In this document: positions 18,335 through 26,409 of the stretch, one piece after another
How positions within the stretch are numbered: the first letter of the stretch is position 1
How the letters are laid out: every line of letters begins with the position of its first letter
Source of the DNA: Bacteroidales bacterium
Lineage (GTDB): Bacteria; Bacteroidota; Bacteroidia; Bacteroidales; UBA932
NCBI GenBank assembly: GCA_016290415.1
Contig: JAEETP010000006.1
Span: forward strand, 1-64,000
DNA length: 64,000 bases
Reading direction: 5' to 3'
Notes under the pieces: model-generated
Told to the model about the DNA's origin: nothing
What the model saw: only the letters and a program-made list of their open reading frames with translations
Databases searched by the model: none
Position numbers and translations under genes: made by a program

Positions 18335-18541
18335 GTGCTTTTTAGCTGCGCGTCAGCTTCGGAAGCTCCGGTTAGAGGAGGCAGGCAAGGCGGGAAATGC
18401 TTCGGCATTTCGGAGCCTTAATGCCTCCTCTAATTGAGCTCGTCAACGACGTTACAGGTGCCGTTAGGCGCCTGTAAAAGGAGGCGTCGCAGTGAAAAGG
18501 AGCTGTAGAAGCGGTTAAGCGCGCAGCGTTAAGAAAAGCAC
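18335..18541. other. 207-nt multi-branched inverted-repeat structure
   Basis: The 18164-18582 gap holds no convincing gene. After repeat C it holds a nested set of stems. The closing arm pairs 18335-18342 with 18534-18541 (8 bp), 18345-18352 with 18520-18527 (8), 18356-18360 with 18508-18512 (5) and 18364-18369 with 18499-18504 (6). Inside are hairpin one (18372-18383 with 18422-18433, 12 bp, with inner 5-bp and 7-bp helices capped by TTCG at 18401) and hairpin two (18452-18462 with 18467-18477, 11 bp with one G-U, flanked by CGACG/CGTCG). It could be a structured RNA, a mobile palindrome or a recombination site. Confidence 0.65.
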
Positions 18542-18582
18542 CATCCCCGGCAGCCTTCATCCCCTGTGCCGGCAGTTGCACA

Positions 18583-19002
18583 TTACTTCTCCCGATACCA
18601 TCGTATCAGAAAGCGTATGCCGGCGGAGAGCAGGCCGGGGCCGAGGCCGCAGTAGAACCAGGCGAAGAAGCCGGAAGGGATTCCGGGAATGTGGTCCAGG
18701 GTGATTCCCAGCCCAATCATAAAGGCTATGAGGATGTACCCTTTTGGGCTGAAGGTGCGCCAGATGCCGGCCTTCTCTTCCGGCATCGCCAGAATGCGTG
18801 CGGAGTACTTGCGCACGACCCCTGTAAACATCACGTAAAACGCTGCGAACACCACCAGAGACAGCGGTATCATCCACAGCAGTGCCTCGGAGCGCGTCAC
18901 CTGAAGGTAATGGCTCACCCCGGTTATCGTAATCTTGATGCCGATAGCCGTCCAGAGCAGTCCGTTCACTGCCAGCAGGTGCCGAGTCTTGACTTTGCAC
19001 AT
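18583..19002 (-). CDS. Four-helix membrane protein of unknown function
   Basis: A 139-residue protein with four likely transmembrane helices (about 8-28, 42-62, 86-106, 112-130). I do not recognise the family, and no catalytic motif is visible. Charged residues cluster in the loop after helix two (RKYSARILAMPEEKAG). It is a single gene with its own promoter, ending near the structured element at 18335-18541. Confidence 0.65.
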   Translation of the reverse strand: MCKVKTRHLLAVNGLLWTAIGIKITITGVSHYLQVTRSEALLWMIPLSLVVFAAFYVMFTGVVRKYSARILAMPEEKAGIWRTFSPKGYILIAFMIGLGITLDHIPGIPSGFFAWFYCGLGPGLLSAGIRFLIRWYREK

Positions 19003-19008
19003 ATGCTA

Positions 19009-19039
19009 CAAAGGTAGCGATTTGCCTGATTCTCCCGAA
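19009..19039 (-). promoter_or_regulatory. Promoter of the 139-residue membrane protein
   Basis: On the minus strand TTCG (19039-19036), a 19-nt spacer and TACCTTTG (19016-19009) fit the Bacteroidetes consensus with one mismatch. Only 6 nt separate the -7 box from the ATG at 19002, so the message would be nearly leaderless. Confidence 0.5.
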
Positions 19040-19189
19040 CCCGAAATTCACAGCGGCCGCAAAGTGGGCTCAGAGGGTGTTTAGGTGAGGGTTGCCGGAC
19101 GCTGCGGGGCAATTTTGGCGCACAGCGGCCGCAGACCCCCGGCAGAGTGGGCTGCAGGCGGCATCGCAGGACGCTGTGAATTTCGGGTT
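19038..19189. repeat. 152-bp element with 18-bp perfect terminal inverted repeats
   Basis: AACCCGAAATTCACAGCG (19038-19055) is exactly reverse-complementary to 19172-19189. The interior is an imperfect tandem duplication with a 72-nt period: CACAGCGGCCGCA at 19049 and 19121, AGTGGGCT at 19063 and 19146, and GGACGCTG near 19097 and 19169. No coding potential is seen. The form is that of a MITE-like or hairpin element. The rest of the 19003-19345 gap is AT-rich promoter DNA. Confidence 0.7.
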
Positions 19190-19290
19190 GGAAGCGGTCC
19201 GCCCTGATGCCGCCGAACCTCTAAAGAAAATCCCAATTCCGGTTGGAAGTTTTGGTAAAAATTCCTAAAATTGTAAAAAATATCACCCCA

Positions 19291-19324
19291 TTAGTCAACC
19301 GATTGACTAAAATCGATTGACTAA
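19291..19324 (+). promoter_or_regulatory. LacI-type operator pair before the 10-gene mannoside operon
   Basis: TTAGTCAACCGATTGACTAA (19291-19310) is a palindrome with perfect 8-bp arms and a central CG, the LacI-family form. One base later AATCGATTGACTAA (19311-19324) is the exact reverse complement of the 14-mer found before the beta-helix/LacI operon. The pair lies 21 nt before the kinase ATG. Confidence 0.75.
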
Positions 19325-19345
19325 CTGATTAAAAGACAATTGAGT

Positions 19346-20353
19346 ATGGAACGTAAAGGCATCATCGGAGTCGGCAACTGGATCGTGGATTCGGTCAAAT
19401 TTATCACTGTTTATCCTCAGAAGGGAAACCTCACCAACATAGTGGGGCAGGACCAGGGGTTGGGCGGATGTGCCCACAATGTCCTGGCCGATCTGGCAAG
19501 CCTCAAGAGCGGCCTTCCGCTGTATGCAGGCGGCTGCATAGGCGATGACGAGTACGGCCGGATGTGCCTGGATGCCTGCGACCGCCTGGGCATTGACAGC
19601 ACCAACATCAAGACCCTCCCCGGCGAGGCCACTTCCTATACCGATGTGATGTCCGAAATCGAGGGCGGACGTGCCCGCACCTTCTTCCACTGCCGCGGCG
19701 CCAATGCCAAACTCACCGTAGAGCAGGTGCTTGACTGCAAGTGCCCCGCCAGAATCTTCCATCTTGGCTACCTGCTGCTTCTGGACGGCCTGGACAAAGA
19801 GGATCCCGAGTACGGCGTGGCAGCCGCGCGCGCCCTGGATGGCCTTAGCAAGCAGGGCTACGAAACCAGCGTGGACGTCGTTTCCGAAGAGAGCGACCGC
19901 TATCAGAAGATAGTGCTGCCGTGCCTCAAGTATACCGACTATTTCATCGTGAACGAGGTCGAGGCCGAGAAGAGCCTGGGCATAACCCTCCGCAAAGCAG
20001 ACGGCACCATAGACTTCAAAGATGTGGAAAATGCCGCCCGCGCGCTTCTGGACAAGGGCGTCAGGAAGATGGTCGTGATCCACTTCCCCGAAGGCGGCGT
20101 GGTGGCCACCAAAGACGGCCGCTGCTGCAGCGCTCCCAGCTTCAGCCCGGCCAAAGAAGAAATCGTGTCCACCGTGGGTGCCGGCGACGCCTTCTGCGCA
20201 GGTAGTCTCTACGCCATCCACGAGGGCTATGACCTCAAAGACCTGCTGGACTTTGCAAGCGCCTGCGCCCGGTTCAACCTGTTCAGCAGCACCTCCACCG
20301 GCGGCGCCCCCACCATAGAAACCGTGAAGGAATTCATCGCATCCCGCAAATAA
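19346..20353 (+). CDS. PfkB-family carbohydrate kinase
   Basis: I start at ATG 19346; an in-frame TTG at 19340 is less likely. The 335-residue protein has the ribokinase-fold signatures: GGCAHNVLADLASLKSG (substrate-side glycine pair) and STVGAGDAFCAG with the anion hole/base GAGD at 278-281. It should phosphorylate a sugar or sugar phosphate with ATP. As the first gene before a mannose/lyxose isomerase and a mannitol-phosphate-dehydrogenase-like gene, fructose is the most economical substrate, but this is inference. LacI-type operators lie just upstream. Confidence 0.88.
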   Translation: MERKGIIGVGNWIVDSVKFITVYPQKGNLTNIVGQDQGLGGCAHNVLADLASLKSGLPLYAGGCIGDDEYGRMCLDACDRLGIDSTNIKTLPGEATSYTDVMSEIEGGRARTFFHCRGANAKLTVEQVLDCKCPARIFHLGYLLLLDGLDKEDPEYGVAAARALDGLSKQGYETSVDVVSEESDRYQKIVLPCLKYTDYFIVNEVEAEKSLGITLRKADGTIDFKDVENAARALLDKGVRKMVVIHFPEGGVVATKDGRCCSAPSFSPAKEEIVSTVGAGDAFCAGSLYAIHEGYDLKDLLDFASACARFNLFSSTSTGGAPTIETVKEFIASRK

Positions 20354-20371
20354 ACAAATAACTATATAGCA

Positions 20372-21049
20372 ATGAAACGATCAGAAATTAACGCGATTAT
20401 CCGCGAGAACAAGGAACTGTGCCGCAAGGGCCACTTTTATCTGCCCGCCTGGGCCGACTGGACTCCCGCCGACTGGGCCAAGAAGGGCAAGGAGTGCTCC
20501 GAAATCAAGGACAACTGCATGGGTTGGGACATCACCGACTTTGGCAGCGGCGACTTCAAGAAGATAGGCCTCAGCCTGATAACCCTGCGCAACGGCAATC
20601 CCGAGAAGGACCGCAAGCCCTATTGCGAGAAGATTATGATGGTGCGTCCCGGCCAGGTGACCCCCACACACTTCCACTGGAACAAGATGGAGGACATCAT
20701 TTTCCGCGAGGGCGACGGCGACTTCTGTATGAAACTCTGGAACGCCAACCCCGAGACCGAAGAACTTATTGAAGACGGCGTTGTGAAACTGAAAGTGGAC
20801 GGTGTGGTCACCGAGTTCGAGGCCGGCAAGACCTACCGCATCCCTAAGGGCCAGAGCGTATGCTACACCCCCTACATATACCACACTTTCTGGGCAGAGG
20901 GCGGTACCTGCCTTATCGGCGAGGTGTCGATGGTGAACGACGACGCAGCCGACAACCGTTTCTGGGAGCCGATTGGCCGCTTCCCCGACATTGAAGAAGA
21001 CGAACCCGCAGAGGCACTGCTCTGCACAGAATATCCCGAACTGAAATAG
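20372..21049 (+). CDS. D-lyxose/D-mannose isomerase family protein (cupin)
   Basis: A 225-residue protein with the features of the Lyx_isomer family: an N-terminal helical part (FYLPAWADWTPADW), and a cupin with metal ligands HFHWNKMED (His100, His102, Glu107) and a late His171 in YIYHTFW. These enzymes are Mn-dependent ketol-isomerases converting D-lyxose to D-xylulose and D-mannose to D-fructose. In a locus with four alpha-mannosidases, mannose to fructose is the likely direction. It is 18 bp after the kinase gene. Confidence 0.87.
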   Translation: MKRSEINAIIRENKELCRKGHFYLPAWADWTPADWAKKGKECSEIKDNCMGWDITDFGSGDFKKIGLSLITLRNGNPEKDRKPYCEKIMMVRPGQVTPTHFHWNKMEDIIFREGDGDFCMKLWNANPETEELIEDGVVKLKVDGVVTEFEAGKTYRIPKGQSVCYTPYIYHTFWAEGGTCLIGEVSMVNDDAADNRFWEPIGRFPDIEEDEPAEALLCTEYPELK

Positions 21050-21063
21050 AGGCGACAAAGGCA

Positions 21064-22278
21064 ATGAAGCAAGCGGTAATGTACGGTGGCGGCAATATCG
21101 GCCGCGGATTCATAGGGGCGCTTATGAGCCGCTCCGGTTATGAAGTTACGTTTGTGGACGTGGCTGTCCCCGTTGTGGAAGAGCTGCAGAGCCGCAGGTG
21201 CTATCCGCTCAGGATAGTCTCCAGCGAAGGGAACACCGACCTGACCATAAACAATGTGACCGCCGTAAACGGCAACGACACACCCGCCGTGGCCCAGGCG
21301 ATTGCCCGTTGCGACATTATGGCCACCGCCGTGGGCGCCCGCATCCTTAAATTCATCGTTCCTAACATAGTGGCCGGCCTGCGTCAGCGCTGGGCAGAGG
21401 GCGGCAAGCCCCTGAACATCATCATCTGCGAGAACCTGAACGACGCCAACAAGATCATCGAAGGGATGATCAAAGAGCAGCTCACCGATGCCGAAAAAGC
21501 CAAGTTCGACGAAACCGTCGGCCTGGTGGAGGCCTCGATAGGCCGTATGGTGCCGGTACAGACAGAAGAGATGAAAGACGGCGAGCCGCTGCGCGTATGC
21601 GTAGAGAGCTACGGCTTCCTGCCGGTGGACAAGGCCGCCTTCAAGGGCGAGATTCCCGAGATAGAGGGGATGGTGCCCTTTGAGCCATTCGACTTCTTTA
21701 TCAAACGCAAACTCTTCATCCACAATATGGGCCACGCCACCACCGCCTATCTGGGCGGCCTGCTGGGCGACGAATTCGTATGGCAGTCGATAGGCAATCC
21801 CGCCATTCGGCTGATAGCCCAGAATGCGATGACAGAGAGCGCGATGGCTCTCAGCCGTCACTACAATGTGCCTCTGGAGGGCATCCTGCTGCACATCACC
21901 GACCTGCTGGGCCGCTTTGCGAATGTGGCTCTGGGCGACACCTGCGCCCGCGTGGGCGGCGATCCCGCCCGCAAGCTGAGCCCGGCTGACCGTATGATAG
22001 GGTCCAGCCTGCTGGCGCTGCAGGAGGGCATAACCCCGGCCTACATCGCAGTGGGTGCCGCCGCCGGCATCAAACGCTATCTGGACGAGGCTGGCGAGGC
22101 GCAGAGCCTTGCCGCAGCAGAGAAAGTACTCGCTGAAGTGAGCCAGCTGAGCGCCGACGCGCCTTTGGCCAAGCTGATATTGCCTTACTATAAGATGATA
22201 ATAGAAGGCTGCACCGTGGAAGACCTGCTAAAGGCCGCCGATGCCGCCAAGAAGGCCTCTATGGACAAAGTTATCTAA
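21064..22278 (+). CDS. Mannitol-1-phosphate 5-dehydrogenase-like enzyme
   Basis: 404 residues with the N-terminal nucleotide-binding motif GGGNIGRGFIG (8-18) typical of mannitol-1-phosphate dehydrogenase (MtlD), an ENLNDAN segment and a C-terminal helical domain of the polyol-specific long-chain dehydrogenase family. The reaction would be fructose-6-phosphate + NADH to mannitol-1-phosphate or the reverse. In this operon it could serve as a redox outlet or process a related sugar phosphate. It is 4 bp upstream of the first GH92 gene. Confidence 0.82.
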   Translation: MKQAVMYGGGNIGRGFIGALMSRSGYEVTFVDVAVPVVEELQSRRCYPLRIVSSEGNTDLTINNVTAVNGNDTPAVAQAIARCDIMATAVGARILKFIVPNIVAGLRQRWAEGGKPLNIIICENLNDANKIIEGMIKEQLTDAEKAKFDETVGLVEASIGRMVPVQTEEMKDGEPLRVCVESYGFLPVDKAAFKGEIPEIEGMVPFEPFDFFIKRKLFIHNMGHATTAYLGGLLGDEFVWQSIGNPAIRLIAQNAMTESAMALSRHYNVPLEGILLHITDLLGRFANVALGDTCARVGGDPARKLSPADRMIGSSLLALQEGITPAYIAVGAAAGIKRYLDEAGEAQSLAAAEKVLAEVSQLSADAPLAKLILPYYKMIIEGCTVEDLLKAADAAKKASMDKVI

Positions 22279-22281
22279 CGG

Positions 22282-24390
22282 ATGAAACGCCTGTGTCTCA
22301 TACTCTCAGTGCTGCTCGCAGCTGCCTGTGCCAAGACGGACTACACCGCCTTGGTAAACGTGTTTGCGGGCACCGACGGGGCGGGACACTGCCATCCGTG
22401 CGCGGCGCTGCCGTTCGGCGCGCTGCAGCCCGGCCCCCAGACCGGCAACTACGGCTGGGACTATTGCGGCGGCTACCAGTGGCGCGACACCATTATCCAG
22501 GGCTTCTCCCAGAACCGCATAGACGGCACCGGGAGCAGCGAGCTGGGCGATTTGCTGATAATGCCTTTTACCGGCGATGCAGTCCGCGAGAGCTATTTCA
22601 GCCGCTTTGACAAGACCACCGAAACGGCGACTCCCGGCTACTACTGCTGCAATCTTACCGATTTTGGCATCAAGGCCGAGATGACCTGCACCCCGCACGT
22701 GGCCATCCACCGCTATAGCGGCAGCGAGCCCGTGAAACTGATGCTGGATTTGCAGAGCGCCCAGATAGGCTCCCTGCAGCGGATGTACCAAAGGGTGGTG
22801 GACTTTGACGTGGATTACACCGACCCGATGGCGGTGCGCGGCTATACCCACTCCAAGGCGTGGAACGACCGCGTCATATTCTACGAAATCGCCTTTAACC
22901 GCCCCTACACCGTGGCGGCCGAGCTGCCTCTGCGCGACACCGCCGAGGCCATTGCCCGCACTGTGCTGGACTTTGGCAGCAGCACCGAGCCGCTTATGGT
23001 CAAGGCCTCCATCTCCATAGAGAGTGTGGAGGGGGCCCACGGCAACATTGCGGCCGAACTTCCCGGATGGGAGTTTGACAAGGTCCGCAAGGCGGCCGGG
23101 AAGACCTGGAACGAGCACTTGGGCCGCATCGAGGTCGAGGGTACAGAAGAGCAGCAGCGGATATTCTACACCGCGATGTATCACCTGATGATGCATCCCA
23201 ACAACATTGCCGATGCAGACGAGAAGCCTTTCTATTCCACACTTTCGCTGTGGGATACCTTCCGCGCCGCGCATCCGCTGTTCACCCTTATCGCCCCCGA
23301 GATTGTGGCTGATGTGGTGAATTCGTTCTTGAGATACTACGACGCGCAGGGCTTCCTTCCCATCTGGACGCTGTGCGGCACCGACAACTATGGTATGATA
23401 GGCAACCACAGCGTGCCGGTGATTGTAGATGCCTGGCAGAAAGGCTTTGATGTGGACGCAGAGGCGCTGTACGCCGCCATCAAGCGTTCCCTCACAGAAA
23501 ACCATATTAAATATGACTGGGCGGCCTACGACTCCTGCGGCTATCTGCCCAACGACGTCGCTCTGGTAGAGAGCGTTTCCCGAACTCTGGAATGCGGCTT
23601 CGACGACTGGTGCGCGGCCCGTATGGCGCGCGGTCTAGGCCACGAAGAGGACGCCGCTTTCTTTAAGAAGAGGGCCGGCTACTGGCGCAACGTGTTTGAC
23701 CCTGAGACGCATCTGATGCGCGCCCGCAACTCCAAAGGCGAGTGGGAGACCCCGTTCGATCCTCTGCGTGTGGCGCACTGGAAGACGGGCGGCGCATATA
23801 CCGAAGGCAACGCCTGGCAATATACCTGGCACGTGCTTCAGGATCCCGAAGGGCTGATGGAAGCGATGGGCGGGCGCGAGGCCTTCGTGGCAAAACTCGA
23901 CACCCTGTTCGCCCTTGACGGCGACCTGGGCGATGGCGAAAAGGTGGACGTCAGCGGCCTGATTGGCCAGTACGCCCACGGCAACGAGCCCAGTCACCAT
24001 ATCATATATCTCTACTCCCTGGCGGGCGAGAGCGACAAGGCGGCCGACCTTATCCGCGAGGTATGGACCAGTCAGTACAAAGACGGTCCCGACGGCCTCT
24101 CCGGCAACGACGACTGCGGCCAGATGAGTGCCTGGTACATATTCTCTGCACTTGGGTTCTATCCCGTGAACCCGGCAAGCGGCGAATATGTTATAGGCGC
24201 CCCGCAACTAAGCAAAATGAAAATACATCTTCCCGGCGGAAAGACATTCACCGTGAAGGCAAACGATATATCCCAAACCAACCGCCGTGTGGCCTCGGCT
24301 ACCCTCAACGGAGCGCCGCTTCAAAAGCCGGTCATCTCCCACGGGGATATCCTGAAGGGCGGCACGCTTGAATTTACTATGCGCCAATGA
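22282..24390 (+). CDS. GH92 alpha-mannosidase, lipoprotein
   Basis: 702 residues with an SPII signal (LAAAC, Cys16), so probably anchored in a membrane. The GH92 start is NVFAGTDGAGHCHPCAALPFGA; the acid-bearing motif reads YTEGNAWQYTW with Glu508; and the base region is GNDDCGQMSAWY (about 608-619) followed by SALGFYPVNP. GH92 enzymes are calcium-dependent exo-alpha-mannosidases. It overlaps the next GH92 gene by 4 bp (ATGA). Confidence 0.93.
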   Translation: MKRLCLILSVLLAAACAKTDYTALVNVFAGTDGAGHCHPCAALPFGALQPGPQTGNYGWDYCGGYQWRDTIIQGFSQNRIDGTGSSELGDLLIMPFTGDAVRESYFSRFDKTTETATPGYYCCNLTDFGIKAEMTCTPHVAIHRYSGSEPVKLMLDLQSAQIGSLQRMYQRVVDFDVDYTDPMAVRGYTHSKAWNDRVIFYEIAFNRPYTVAAELPLRDTAEAIARTVLDFGSSTEPLMVKASISIESVEGAHGNIAAELPGWEFDKVRKAAGKTWNEHLGRIEVEGTEEQQRIFYTAMYHLMMHPNNIADADEKPFYSTLSLWDTFRAAHPLFTLIAPEIVADVVNSFLRYYDAQGFLPIWTLCGTDNYGMIGNHSVPVIVDAWQKGFDVDAEALYAAIKRSLTENHIKYDWAAYDSCGYLPNDVALVESVSRTLECGFDDWCAARMARGLGHEEDAAFFKKRAGYWRNVFDPETHLMRARNSKGEWETPFDPLRVAHWKTGGAYTEGNAWQYTWHVLQDPEGLMEAMGGREAFVAKLDTLFALDGDLGDGEKVDVSGLIGQYAHGNEPSHHIIYLYSLAGESDKAADLIREVWTSQYKDGPDGLSGNDDCGQMSAWYIFSALGFYPVNPASGEYVIGAPQLSKMKIHLPGGKTFTVKANDISQTNRRVASATLNGAPLQKPVISHGDILKGGTLEFTMRQ

Positions 24391-26402
24391 AACGATATCT
24401 GACATTGATTGTTGCGGCGCTGGTAAGCCTGGCCGCCGCTGCCGGAAACGGCAAATACGTGAATATGTTTATGGGCACGGCCGGAGACCACGGCCAGGTG
24501 AGCCCTGCGGCTCAGGTGCCGTTTGGCCTGGCCAGCGTATGCCCCGACTGCTATGCCAAGGACCGTCACGCCGGTTATGACTTTGAGGTAACCCAGATCA
24601 AGGGCATCTCGGTGACCAGGATGAGCGGCACGGGCGGCGACGGCACGGGCGGCAATCTGCGCATTTTCCCGGCGCTGCCCGGCACCCCTCTGCATATAAT
24701 AAAAGAGACTGAGACAGCATCTCCCGGCTATTACGCGACCAGCCTCACCGGCGGCATCAAGGTAGAGGCCACCGCCACAAAGCACTGTGCAGTGGAGCGT
24801 TACACCTTCCCCAAGGCGGCCGAGAAGGTCCTCTTTATCGACTTCAATTCTGCCATAGACCCCCGCAGAAGCGCCTGCAACTTCTCTTTCAACGGCTCCG
24901 GCTGTATCCAGGGCTGGGTAGAGACCTCCACCGTATGCAATTTTGGCCAGTATAAACTCTGGTTCCGCATAGAGACCGACCAGGCTTTCACCGTAGAGGA
25001 GCTGGGAGAAACCACCGCGCTGCTGCGCTTTGGTGACATTACCAAAAAGGTTGAGGTCCGCATAAGCCTATCTTCCATAGGGCCGGAGAGTGCCACAGAA
25101 GAAATGTCGGCAGTGAGCGGCCGCAGTTTCAATGCCGTTCGCCGCGATGCCGAACAGGCCTGGGACAAGGTTCTGGGCAAGGTGGACGTGGAGGGCAGCA
25201 CCCAAGAGCAGCGGACGCTGTTCTACACCAGCCTCTACCGCGTGTGCCTGAGTCCGTTTGACGCCACTTTCGGAGGCCTCTGGAAAGGCTCCGACGGCAA
25301 ACTGCACACCGCCGGCAGCCGCACCTTCTACAGCGGCTGGAGTATGTGGGACACCTTCCGCACAAAATTCCCTATGCTGACGCTGCTCTTCCCCGAGCGG
25401 ATGAGCGATATCTGTTTCTCTCTCGTGGAGCTTTACAAGGCGGGCAAGCTCAACTGGGCCACTATGACCGAGCCGGTACCCACCGTGCGCACAGAGCACA
25501 GCCAGGTCACCCTGCTGGACGCCAGCGTAAAGGGCATAGGTGATTTCGATATGGCCTCCGCATTTAAATATATGGAGGCAGAGGCAGACGCCGGCCGCAC
25601 TGCCGGTGCCCGTAACGGCCTGCTGCGCAACTCTCCCGACCAGAGAATGGAGACGGTCTACGACCTGTGGGCAATGAGCCGCATAGCCTCCGATACCGGC
25701 AATGCCGAGGCGGCGTCCAGATATGCACAGGAGGCTCAGGCTCTCTTTGAGAAGACCTGGAAGAGTGAATTTATGAACATAGACGACACCTATACCTTGA
25801 TGAAAGGCAACGGCCTCTACCAGGGGACCCGCTGGCAATATCGCTGGGCGGTGCCGGTCTATGCCGACAAGATGAAGGAGTGGGCAGGGGAGGAGACCCT
25901 TGCCAGGCAGCTGGAAGAGTTCTTCCGCCGCAGTCTGTTCAATCAGGGCAACGAACCCGATATCCACACTCCGTTTATGTTCCACCTGTTCGGCCGACCC
26001 CAAAAGACCGCCGAGACAGTGCTGGCGCTGCTCACCGACGAAAAGATGATGCATCTCTACGGCGGCAATGCCGAATTCCCCAAGCCGTTTGTGGGCAGGG
26101 CTTTCCGCGACCGTACCGACGGCTATGCCCCCGAGATGGACGAGGACGACGGCACAATGAGCGCCTGGTATATGTTTGCGCAGATGGGCTTCTATCCCAC
26201 GTGCCCGGGCACTCCGGATTATGCATTGTTCACCCCCCTGTTCAGCAAGGTGGTGCTGCATTTGAAAGGGCACGACGTCACTATCCTGCGCCGCTGCGAC
26301 CCCGCCAGGGCCGGCAGCGTGACGGTGGACGGCGAGCCGCTGCACAATTTCACCATAAGTCATCAAAAACTTTGCTCTGCAAACAAGATAATATTCGAAT
26401 AG
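24387..26402 (+). CDS. GH92 family protein with Gln at the catalytic-acid position
   Basis: 671 residues with an ordinary signal peptide (about 1-19, ending SLAAAA). The GH92 frame is clear: YVNMFMGTAGDHGQVSPAAQVPFG, a C-terminal DEDDGTMSAWY (585-595) and GFYPTCPG. The acid motif differs: LYQGTRWQYRW, with Gln479 where the other three GH92 proteins of this window have Glu. In characterised GH92 enzymes a Gln here goes with cleavage of mannose-1-phosphate linkages, where no protonation of the leaving group is needed. The base-region aspartates are kept. Confidence 0.9.
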   Translation: MKRYLTLIVAALVSLAAAAGNGKYVNMFMGTAGDHGQVSPAAQVPFGLASVCPDCYAKDRHAGYDFEVTQIKGISVTRMSGTGGDGTGGNLRIFPALPGTPLHIIKETETASPGYYATSLTGGIKVEATATKHCAVERYTFPKAAEKVLFIDFNSAIDPRRSACNFSFNGSGCIQGWVETSTVCNFGQYKLWFRIETDQAFTVEELGETTALLRFGDITKKVEVRISLSSIGPESATEEMSAVSGRSFNAVRRDAEQAWDKVLGKVDVEGSTQEQRTLFYTSLYRVCLSPFDATFGGLWKGSDGKLHTAGSRTFYSGWSMWDTFRTKFPMLTLLFPERMSDICFSLVELYKAGKLNWATMTEPVPTVRTEHSQVTLLDASVKGIGDFDMASAFKYMEAEADAGRTAGARNGLLRNSPDQRMETVYDLWAMSRIASDTGNAEAASRYAQEAQALFEKTWKSEFMNIDDTYTLMKGNGLYQGTRWQYRWAVPVYADKMKEWAGEETLARQLEEFFRRSLFNQGNEPDIHTPFMFHLFGRPQKTAETVLALLTDEKMMHLYGGNAEFPKPFVGRAFRDRTDGYAPEMDEDDGTMSAWYMFAQMGFYPTCPGTPDYALFTPLFSKVVLHLKGHDVTILRRCDPARAGSVTVDGEPLHNFTISHQKLCSANKIIFE

Positions 26403-26409
26403 ACGCTAT

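Noticed and set aside
18372..18581. A 69-codon minus-strand frame in the gap after the transposase
   Set aside because: It is read from the nested inverted-repeat structure (18335-18541); the peptide is low-complexity and has no family resemblance.
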